Positions 35,027-42,870 of a stretch of 64,000 nt of DNA are shown here, piece by piece. The notes below the pieces were generated by a model. That model worked only from the letters and a program-made list of their open reading frames with translations. It was not told where the DNA came from and made no database searches. The translations under genes and the position numbers were made by a program. Within the stretch, counting starts at the first letter, position 1; every line of letters starts with the position of its first letter. Source of the DNA: Bacteroidales bacterium (GTDB lineage: Bacteria; Bacteroidota; Bacteroidia; Bacteroidales; UBA932); assembly GCA_017561665.1 (NCBI GenBank), contig JAFZBQ010000060.1, positions 1 to 64,000 of the forward strand, written 5' to 3'.

Positions 35027-38000
35027 ATGAAGAGATTGACCTTTTTATCGAGCCTTATTTGCTTGATTCTCTGTTCCTGCGTCTCTAACTCGCAGGAAGA
35101 TTTTACCCCTGTTTCTGCACTGACGCTCAGCCAGTCCGCTTTCGAACTGACGGAAGGTGAGAGCCTGCTGCTGGAGGCGACAGTCTTGCCCTCTGATGCG
35201 ACTTATCAGCAAGTGTCGTGGACTTCGTCAAAACCTGCTGTGGCAACTGTGACAGAAACAGGTCTGGTCAAGGCGATAAAAGAGGGAAATACAACCATAA
35301 CTGCGTCCGCCGGCGGCAAAAGTGCCACCTGCAATATCCGCGTAAGCAAATATGTGCTGAACGTGGTTTCGGTGGAGATAGAACAGGCAACTCTCGATTT
35401 GGTCAAGGGAGAATCTGCAACGCTTGTGGCAATCGTGGATCCTGCGGATGCTCCCGGGCTTTATGTTGTGTGGACAAGTTCTGACGAAAGCGTAGCCATA
35501 GTCGGCCAGGACGGCAAAGTGACAGCAATCGGCGGCGGCAGCGCCATAATTACGGCAGAGGCCGGCGGCAGGCGCGGCAGTTGCGAAGTCAGTGTAACAG
35601 TGCCTGTAGAAGATGTTTCTATCGGCGTCGGCTCAATAACTCTCTTTGAAGGAGACGAAATGTCCCTTAAGGCAAAGGTGTCTCCCGAAGACGCCACATA
35701 TACCGAAGCCGTATGGACATCCAGCGATACCGGAGTGGCAACTGTGGATAACGGTTTGGTGATAGCTCATACCGAAGGGACTGCTACCATCACCGCAACC
35801 ATCGGCGACAAGAGCGCAGCCTGCGCCGTTACAGTGGTCAGGCAGATAGTAAACGTTACGTCGATAATCCTGGACAGGACAACGCTGTCCTTGGAACTGG
35901 GCTCCAGCGAAACGCTTGTCGCCACGGTGATTCCGGCAAAGGCGACCGACAAATCGGTAATATGGGCATCAACCAATCCCGCAATAGTCGAGGTTGATGA
36001 CAACGGCAAGGTGACTGCCAAGGCAACAGGTTCGGTGACTGTCACTGCCACTACGGTAGATGGCGGTTTTGTTGCCGGTTGCGAAGTGACATCCTATGTA
36101 AATGAAGTGCCGATAGTGCAGGTTATACGCATCACCCTGGACCGCACCAACATGGCTCTCGAGCCTGGTCATACCGGCGTGTTAATGGCCACCGTCTGGC
36201 CCGATGACGCTGCCGACAAAACAGTTACGTGGAGCACGGACAACAATCAGGTTGCCACTGTAGACGATTCCGGCAATGTGCTGGCCGTGGGAGAAGGCAG
36301 CGCAGTGATTACTGCGTCCGCCGGCAAACACTCAGCCGCCTGCACCGTCACCGTATCCTACGGAATCGTCGCAGTTACTTCGGTTTCCCTGGATAAGACT
36401 TCTTTGGACCTTACAGAAGGCGATACGGAGAACCTTACGGCAACAGTCCTGCCGGAAAATGCCACCGACAAGTCTGTTACCTGGTCTACAGGCAATACCA
36501 GGGTGGCTACGGTTGTAGATGGTGCGGTAACGGCCGTCGGAGAGGGAACAACCATCATCAACGCCACCGCCGGCGGCATTACCGCCACCTGCAGCGTGAA
36601 TGTGGCCAGGAAAATAATCCATGTATCGTCAATCTCTTTAAACAAGGATAACTTGACGTTGGCGGTGAATACCAGCGCTTTGCTGGAGGCGACAGTACTG
36701 CCTGACAATGCCACGGATAAATCTGTCGTTTGGAATTCTACCAATCCATCCATCGTTTCCGTCGATTCTGACGGCAGGGTGATGGCTCGTGCCGCAGGAA
36801 CCGTGACTGTTACAGTTACCGCCAATGACGGTGGCGGGACAGCTGCCTGCGAGGTGACTGCGTATGTACCGACTGTGCCCGTTTCCGGCATTTCCCTTGA
36901 TCAGACGACGCTGACCCTTGACCCGAACCAGACGGCACAACTGACGGCGACCGTCACTCCTTCCAATGCCACGAATCCTGCAGTGACATGGACCTCTGAC
37001 AATCAGCAGGTGGCCACCGTGGACAACTATGGCAATGTGATGGCAGTGGGTGCGGGTAGTACTCTAATCAGGGCGAGGGCAGGAGAGGAGACGGCCACTT
37101 GCACGGTGACGGTAACCGAGCCGGAAGTCCCCCCGGTAGACCCTCCGACGCCGCCCGACCCGCCGACACCTCCGGATCCTCCGGGACCGGAAGAACCGGA
37201 TGTGAATCCGTATACCAGCAACGTGACCTGGACGCTGGGCAACAAGGCCTTTGACCAGAACTCTACAGAAGGGGATTTTACGCAACAATCTGCCGTAATC
37301 AACAACTATTCTGTAGACCAGATGGTCAAGCTTGGAACCAGCAGTGGCAACGGTAACTTTACAGTGACTATTCCGGAAGGCACTTCCTACCTGTGCTTCT
37401 ATGCACTGGGTTGGAAAGGTACGACTCCTAAACTTACCGTAAGCTGCACAGGCTCTTCCAAGTCTTATGACATAAAGGCCAACAACGGGGTATCCCAGAA
37501 TCCGCCTTATCAGATATCCACCACTGCCGATGATTCTTACTATGTGTTTGCAATTCCAAACAGTAGTGTCACTACCGTGACGATAACATCTGAAGGTAGG
37601 GTAATACTCTGGGGAATAAATAGTTACAGCGGTGATGCGCCTGCGGGTGGCAATTCCGGCAGCGACACTCCCGGCGGAGGAGATACTCCCGGTGGCGGTG
37701 ACGATCCAGGTGGTGGAGATGACCCGGGTGGCGAAGATCCTGTCTTTACCGGTTGGATGGAACTTCCGGCAACCGACAATCCCAACCTTATATTCGTCCA
37801 GCATGAAAGCAGTGTGAATCCTTCAGGCCGCAATTACTCTTTCTACTGGGATGTGTCCAACCTGGTGGCACACTGGGTGGCATACCCGATGAATGCCGAC
37901 ATTATCGGCACCGGCAGCCGTACTGACGAATGGGGTTATGATCCTAAACTTAAGCACGAACAGCAGCCCCTGCTTAAGAAAGCATACAGCAATGCAAAAT

Positions 38001-38539
38001 CCGGTGACAGTTCCGACGGCGGCAAGGCTTCTTACGACCGTGGTCACCAGATAGCATCCGCCGACAGGCTCAGGCGTGCCGACAATGAACAGACGTTCTA
38101 TTACACTAATATGACGCCGCAGAACGGCACCTTCAACGGCGGTATCTGGAATAATCTGGAGAACAAGGTCCGCGCATGGTCCAAACAGTTTGACACCCTC
38201 TACGTGGTGTCGGGCTGCGTGGTGGAGGGAAGCACTTCCTATGCCTACGACAACAATAACAAGCGTGTCACCGTGCCGGTTGCCTACTACAAGGCACTGT
38301 TGGGCTACGATAAGAGTAAATCCATAGGCATCACATCCCAGACCAACGGCTACACCGGAATTGCGTTTTATTTCAATCATTCCGCTTCATATTCCAGCAG
38401 CGAGTATATGAACTATTCCATGTCTATTGATGACTTGGAGAAGAAGGTTGGAATAGACTTCTTTGTCAACCTGCCTGCGGCCATAGGCGACACTAAGGCC
38501 GATAAAGCGGAATCGACCAAAGACAGTTGGTGGAAATGA
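35027..38539 (+). CDS. Surface lipoprotein with eight BIG2-like domains and a DNA/RNA non-specific endonuclease domain
   Basis: A 1170-residue modular lipoprotein. The signal peptide ends ILCSC. Eight consecutive Ig-like BIG2 units of about 80 residues fill about 28-698, each with an ATV(L/x)P...WTS...VATV...G.A.ITA pattern. A Pro-rich linker (about 700-725), a beta-rich domain of about 140 residues (about 726-865) and a Gly/Asp/Pro linker follow. Residues about 930-1145 are a NUC1/EndA-type endonuclease with the catalytic SYDRGHQ (D1004-H1007) and the later N-rich segment FNGGIWNNLE. The family cuts both DNA and RNA with a beta-beta-alpha metal site. The stop overlaps the SusC start (ATGA), so nuclease and SusC are translationally coupled. 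A surface role in nucleic-acid digestion is inferred. Confidence 0.9.
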   Translation: MKRLTFLSSLICLILCSCVSNSQEDFTPVSALTLSQSAFELTEGESLLLEATVLPSDATYQQVSWTSSKPAVATVTETGLVKAIKEGNTTITASAGGKSATCNIRVSKYVLNVVSVEIEQATLDLVKGESATLVAIVDPADAPGLYVVWTSSDESVAIVGQDGKVTAIGGGSAIITAEAGGRRGSCEVSVTVPVEDVSIGVGSITLFEGDEMSLKAKVSPEDATYTEAVWTSSDTGVATVDNGLVIAHTEGTATITATIGDKSAACAVTVVRQIVNVTSIILDRTTLSLELGSSETLVATVIPAKATDKSVIWASTNPAIVEVDDNGKVTAKATGSVTVTATTVDGGFVAGCEVTSYVNEVPIVQVIRITLDRTNMALEPGHTGVLMATVWPDDAADKTVTWSTDNNQVATVDDSGNVLAVGEGSAVITASAGKHSAACTVTVSYGIVAVTSVSLDKTSLDLTEGDTENLTATVLPENATDKSVTWSTGNTRVATVVDGAVTAVGEGTTIINATAGGITATCSVNVARKIIHVSSISLNKDNLTLAVNTSALLEATVLPDNATDKSVVWNSTNPSIVSVDSDGRVMARAAGTVTVTVTANDGGGTAACEVTAYVPTVPVSGISLDQTTLTLDPNQTAQLTATVTPSNATNPAVTWTSDNQQVATVDNYGNVMAVGAGSTLIRARAGEETATCTVTVTEPEVPPVDPPTPPDPPTPPDPPGPEEPDVNPYTSNVTWTLGNKAFDQNSTEGDFTQQSAVINNYSVDQMVKLGTSSGNGNFTVTIPEGTSYLCFYALGWKGTTPKLTVSCTGSSKSYDIKANNGVSQNPPYQISTTADDSYYVFAIPNSSVTTVTITSEGRVILWGINSYSGDAPAGGNSGSDTPGGGDTPGGGDDPGGGDDPGGEDPVFTGWMELPATDNPNLIFVQHESSVNPSGRNYSFYWDVSNLVAHWVAYPMNADIIGTGSRTDEWGYDPKLKHEQQPLLKKAYSNAKSGDSSDGGKASYDRGHQIASADRLRRADNEQTFYYTNMTPQNGTFNGGIWNNLENKVRAWSKQFDTLYVVSGCVVEGSTSYAYDNNNKRVTVPVAYYKALLGYDKSKSIGITSQTNGYTGIAFYFNHSASYSSSEYMNYSMSIDDLEKKVGIDFFVNLPAAIGDTKADKAESTKDSWWK
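37667..37740 (+). repeat. Degenerate tandem repeat encoding a Gly/Asp/Pro linker
   Basis: Iterated units of about 15-18 bases encode GGGD(D/T)PGG-type repeats between the beta domain and the nuclease domain. Such repeats can vary in copy number; this is a coding repeat, not a CRISPR. Confidence 0.75.
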
Positions 38540-41148
38540 GAATAGGACTCCTTTTAACCATGTTTCTGTTGCCCGCCTCACTGGCGGCGCAACAGGTTGA
38601 TACGGTGGTTGCTGCATCCCACACCGTGACCAGGGAGCAGATGAACAAAGGTTTGGTTACCAACGGCCTGGATGCCCTTAACGGCCAGTCGGCCGGCGTC
38701 ACCATTTCAGGCGGTAACCAGGCTGCTATGCTCTCTGCAGTGCGAGTGCGTGGTACAACCTCCCTGACGGGCGGCAACGACCCCCTCATCATAATAGACG
38801 GCGTGACCAGCGACATCGCCACCCTCTGCTCGCTATATCCGGGCGACATTGACAGTTTTACTGTGCTCAAGGATGCCTCCGAAACTGCGCAGTATGGCTC
38901 CCGAGGGGCATCCGGAGTAATCCGCGTAACGACCATCAAGGGTCGCGGCGGTGATTTCCACGTCTCGTACGACGCCACCTGCGGTTTTGAACGGACATAT
39001 AAGAATCTGCAGATGCTGTCGGCTGCCCGGTTCCGCGAGGTTAACGATGCCCGTGGCTATTCTTTTTCTGACGGTGGCTATGATTCCGATATGCTCGGGT
39101 CCATTCTCCGCACAGGTACGGTCCAGGACCACCACCTTGCCTTTGGCGGCGGCAGCGAAACCAGTCATTTCCGCGCCTCCATAGGCTTGTTGGATCATCG
39201 GCAGGTTGTCCAAACCCAGAATAACAAGAACTATAATGTAAAGCTGGATGTGGGACAGAGCGCTTTTGAAGGACGTATGGAGTTCGATTTCGGTATTTTT
39301 GCCTCACTCCAACGGCTCGCCGAACTCCATGACCCGCAGCATCTTTTCTACAGTTCGGCAGCTTTTAATCCTACATTTCTTGCAGGCCAGAACAAGGACG
39401 GCAGCTACAGCCAGATTCCATCTGCCAGCCAGATAAACAACCCTGTGTCGCTGTTGGAGAAGACGTATAATACAGAGAACGCCCATTTCAATACCCATCT
39501 GCAGATGGCGGCCCATCTTACCAAAGAACTGACACTGACTGCTTTCGCTTCTTACAGCTATAACGCGGGCGGTGCAAGCCACTTTTTCCCGTCCATAATA
39601 TGGAGCGGGGGAGAGGCTTACCGCAACAGCGAGATTATCCGCGATGGGATTGCTTCGTTAGTCCTGGATTATAAGAAGACGTTGGGTGCACATAGTTTTG
39701 GGGCCACTTTCCTGACCGAGGCTCAGCAGACGGTCTCCAGCGGGTTCTATGTTACCACCACCGGTTTCAAGACAAATGCCTTTGGCCTGTCGGCAATTCA
39801 AGCAGGAAGCGTGCGTCCCTGGGATGGCACGGCCAGCTATGATGCCGACGTGCGCCTGTTGTCGTTTATGGCTGAAGCAAACTACTCATACAGAGGTGTT
39901 TATTCGATTGCTGCCAGCCTCCGTGCAGATGCGTCGTCCAAGTTCGGTCCTAACAACCGATGGGGTCTTTTCCCGTCGGTTTCGGGCAGCTGGCTTGCCA
40001 GTGGCGAAGATTTCCTCAAGGATGTCGAGTGGCTCAGCAATCTCAAGTTCAACGCGGGATTCGGCCTCTCAGGCAATCAAGGAGCGCTTGGACCTTACAA
40101 CTCCCTGGAACTTGTCGAGCCCACCTCCGTTGTCAACCTCGACGGCAATCCGGAGGTCGCATTTTCCATTATCCGCAATGCTAATCCAGACCTGAAGTGG
40201 GAGGTGCGACAGAGCGTCAATGTCGGTATGGAATCGGCTTTTGCAGACAACAGGGTGGTGTTTACAGCAGAATATTATTACTCGCTGACGCGCGATATGC
40301 TCTATGACTATCAAGTGAGCGTTCCACCGTTTGCATACGACCATCTGATGGCAAATCTGGGAAAAATGTCCAATAGCGGCTTCGAGTTCGGCCTTGGCGT
40401 AAATGTCATCCGCCGCAACGATATGCAGCTGAATGTCAATATGAACATGTCGCTTCAGCGCAACAAACTGATCTCCCTCTCCGGTTATTGGCAGGGACAG
40501 TTGCTGGAGGCGCCGGAGGTTGCGGGCATCGCTTCTATGAATGGCGCGGGCTTTCACGGTGGTGACAACGACGTTACCTATCAGATTGTCGGGCAGCCTC
40601 TCGGTGTATTCTACCTGCCGCATTGCACAGGCCTGGCACAGGCTGCCGATGGCACTTACTACTACGAAACTGACGGCGAAAACCATTTGTGCGGTCAGGC
40701 CTCGCCGAAGGCGCTGCTTGGGAGTAACATAAGTTTCAGATATAAGGCGGTGGATATTTCCGTACAGGCCAACGGCGCTTTCGGACACAAGATTTTCAAC
40801 GGCACGGCACTGACTTATATGAATATGGGTTCACTGCCTTATTACAATGTTTTTGCAGACGCTCCGCAGGCCAACATCGTGGACCAGACGGTCACGGATT
40901 ACTGGCTCGAGAAGGGCGATTATCTCAATATAGATTATGTCACCGTCGGGTGGAATGTTCCTCTGCGCGGCATCCTGCGCAACCTGCGTATTTCGGCATC
41001 GGTGAATAACCTGCTCACCATCACCGGTTATTCGGGCCTTTCGCCTATGATAAACTCGTATGTGGCTGGGCCCACGTTCGGTTTGGACGACAAAATTTCT
41101 TACCCTGTTTATCGCTCGTTTACGGCGGGCATCAGCATCCAGTTCTAG
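38536..41148 (+). CDS. SusC/RagA-like TonB-dependent outer membrane transporter (short form)
   Basis: An 870-residue TonB-dependent transporter. The signal peptide (ending LAAQ) is followed almost at once by the plug domain with the SusC signature VRGTTSLTGGNDPLIIIDGV and the turn YGSRGASGVIRVTT. The N-terminal carboxypeptidase-regulatory-like domain that most SusC proteins carry is missing. The barrel ends FTAGISIQF with C-terminal Phe. It starts within the nuclease stop codon, and susD follows after one base. ATG 38536 was chosen over upstream GTG/TTG because it begins the signal peptide. Likely substrate, from context, is nuclease product (oligonucleotides or nucleosides); this is inference. 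Confidence 0.92.
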   Translation: MRIGLLLTMFLLPASLAAQQVDTVVAASHTVTREQMNKGLVTNGLDALNGQSAGVTISGGNQAAMLSAVRVRGTTSLTGGNDPLIIIDGVTSDIATLCSLYPGDIDSFTVLKDASETAQYGSRGASGVIRVTTIKGRGGDFHVSYDATCGFERTYKNLQMLSAARFREVNDARGYSFSDGGYDSDMLGSILRTGTVQDHHLAFGGGSETSHFRASIGLLDHRQVVQTQNNKNYNVKLDVGQSAFEGRMEFDFGIFASLQRLAELHDPQHLFYSSAAFNPTFLAGQNKDGSYSQIPSASQINNPVSLLEKTYNTENAHFNTHLQMAAHLTKELTLTAFASYSYNAGGASHFFPSIIWSGGEAYRNSEIIRDGIASLVLDYKKTLGAHSFGATFLTEAQQTVSSGFYVTTTGFKTNAFGLSAIQAGSVRPWDGTASYDADVRLLSFMAEANYSYRGVYSIAASLRADASSKFGPNNRWGLFPSVSGSWLASGEDFLKDVEWLSNLKFNAGFGLSGNQGALGPYNSLELVEPTSVVNLDGNPEVAFSIIRNANPDLKWEVRQSVNVGMESAFADNRVVFTAEYYYSLTRDMLYDYQVSVPPFAYDHLMANLGKMSNSGFEFGLGVNVIRRNDMQLNVNMNMSLQRNKLISLSGYWQGQLLEAPEVAGIASMNGAGFHGGDNDVTYQIVGQPLGVFYLPHCTGLAQAADGTYYYETDGENHLCGQASPKALLGSNISFRYKAVDISVQANGAFGHKIFNGTALTYMNMGSLPYYNVFADAPQANIVDQTVTDYWLEKGDYLNIDYVTVGWNVPLRGILRNLRISASVNNLLTITGYSGLSPMINSYVAGPTFGLDDKISYPVYRSFTAGISIQF

Positions 41149-41149
41149 T

Positions 41150-42667
41150 ATGAAAAAGATTCTTTACATAATGACGGCGGTGCTGCTCTGTTCCTGCGGC
41201 TTCCTGGACGAAACACCCCGCTCACAGTTGCCGGCAGAAGATATTGTCGCCGATAACAATATGCTCTATCTGAATACGTTGGGGCCGTTGTACGCCTTGT
41301 TTGGCGGCACCGATTTCTCACAGGGACTGGCGGGGACCTACCGCGGCGTGTACGACCTAAATACCATTACGAGCGATGAGGCGCTGCTGCCCACCCGCAG
41401 TGGCGACTGGTACGACGGAGGCCTATGGCAACGGCTGCATCTGCATACCTGGAATGTGGGCGAAGGGCCCATAAAGGACACGTGGAACTATCTCTACAAG
41501 GTGATTGTGTTGGCAAATCAGGCGATAGAAGATCTTTCGGGAAACGAAGCATGGCGTCATGAAGCCTGCGCAATCCGGGCGCTGTTCTATTATGAACTGC
41601 TCGATTTGTACGGCAACGTGCCGCTGGTAGTCTCTACCAGGGTCTCGATGGCCGATGTGGAACAGTCGCCGCGTGCGTCTGTGTTCAATTTTGTGGTGGA
41701 ACAGTTGGAACAGGCCTGTGCGTTTCTGCCTCTAGAGCGAAGCAATACCTACGGAACCTATTATGGCCGGATCACCCGTCCGGTGGCGTGGTTCCTGCTG
41801 GCAAAATTGTGGCTCAACGCTCCGGTCTATGCCGGGGTGGAGAATTTGAGCGAGGTAGTGCGTTACTGCGACCTGCTTGCTGGGGCTGGTTATGAACTTG
41901 AAAGCGACTATGCCTCCAATTTTGCGGTCTTCAACGAGAATTCACGGGAGAATATCTTTGTGATTCCGATGGACAAGCGCCTTTACAGCGCCCAGAATCA
42001 ATATCTGTTCCGCTCTCGCCACTACGACCACGCTGCCGCCTGCGGTTTTACGGGCGAGAACGGCACTTCCGCCACTCTGGAGGTGTTGGAGGCCAACAAC
42101 TATCGTTCTTTAAATCAGGATCCCCGCTTTGACATTAATTATTGGGCAGGGCAAGCTACTGACTTGAACGGGAATCCGGTTGCTGGCGTAATATATCAGC
42201 CAGAAGTGATTGCATTGGATGTGACCGGCCGTGCAAACGAAAAACTGGCCGGAGCCCGTATGAAGAAATACGAACTGGACCCCTCTGCAATGAAAGACGG
42301 CAAGTTGATGGACAACGACTGGGTGATGTTCAGATATGCCGACGTGTTGCTTATGAAGGCGGAGGCGCTGCTGCGTAGCGGTTCTGCCCCCGAGGCACTT
42401 GCTTTGGTGAATCAGGTGCGCAAGCGTGCCGGAGCGACCCCGCTGCTCTCTCTCTCCGAATCCGATTTGCTGCGGGAGCGTATGATAGAGTTTGCGTGGG
42501 AGGGATGGCGCCGCCAGGACCAGATACGCTTTGGTACCTATACTTCCGAATGGTCAAGCCGCCCTGAACTACCTGGCGAAGTAGAGACCGGTTACACCTC
42601 TTTGTTCCCAATTCCGGCCGATATATTGGTATTGAACCCGCTTCTGGAGCAGAACCCCGGATATTAA
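41150..42667 (+). CDS. SusD/RagB-like surface nutrient-binding lipoprotein
   Basis: A 505-residue SusD homologue. Lipobox is LLCSC (Cys near residue 16), followed by the classical GFLDETPRSQLPAEDI. The TPR-like core has LYKVIVLANQAIEDL and AIRALFYYELLDLYGNVPLV, and the C-terminal RYADVLLMKAEALLRSGS and NQVRKRAGATPL segments are typical. It forms the lid of the SusC transporter and binds ligand at the surface. A full-length, intact gene, one base after susC. A short Fur-like gene follows after 5 bases. Confidence 0.92.
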   Translation: MKKILYIMTAVLLCSCGFLDETPRSQLPAEDIVADNNMLYLNTLGPLYALFGGTDFSQGLAGTYRGVYDLNTITSDEALLPTRSGDWYDGGLWQRLHLHTWNVGEGPIKDTWNYLYKVIVLANQAIEDLSGNEAWRHEACAIRALFYYELLDLYGNVPLVVSTRVSMADVEQSPRASVFNFVVEQLEQACAFLPLERSNTYGTYYGRITRPVAWFLLAKLWLNAPVYAGVENLSEVVRYCDLLAGAGYELESDYASNFAVFNENSRENIFVIPMDKRLYSAQNQYLFRSRHYDHAAACGFTGENGTSATLEVLEANNYRSLNQDPRFDINYWAGQATDLNGNPVAGVIYQPEVIALDVTGRANEKLAGARMKKYELDPSAMKDGKLMDNDWVMFRYADVLLMKAEALLRSGSAPEALALVNQVRKRAGATPLLSLSESDLLRERMIEFAWEGWRRQDQIRFGTYTSEWSSRPELPGEVETGYTSLFPIPADILVLNPLLEQNPGY

Positions 42668-42672
42668 CAGCT

Positions 42673-42858
42673 ATGGAGCACGACGTTATAGATTTGATGA
42701 TGCACCACGGTGTGAAGCCCACCGCCAACCGCATTTTGATTGCGCGGGCCCTGGCGGGAGCCGGGCGGCCTATGTCCATGGCAGAGCTTGAAGATGTTAT
42801 AGGCAGCGTGGACAAGAGCGTGATCTCGCGTACGCTTGCCCTTTTTCGCGAACGATAA
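42673..42858 (+). pseudogene. Truncated Fur-family regulator (N-terminal winged helix only)
   Basis: A 61-codon reading frame that matches the first part of Fur/Zur-type regulators: LMMHHGVKPTANRILIARAL, then AELEDVIGSVDKSVISRTLALFRE, the recognition helix region. It then stops. The dimerisation and metal-binding half (about 80-90 residues, His/Cys-rich) is missing, and only 12 bases separate the stop from the next ATG, so the missing part is deleted rather than merely frameshifted. It is probably a remnant of the regulator of the adjacent metal ATPase. A functional mini-protein is possible but would lack dimerisation and metal sensing. Confidence 0.75.
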
Positions 42859-42870
42859 ACGAAAACAGAT

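Noticed and set aside
35110..37120. Regularly repeated sequence that could be mistaken for a CRISPR array
   Set aside because: The period is about 240 bases, the units are diverged and in one open frame, and they translate to BIG2-like domains.
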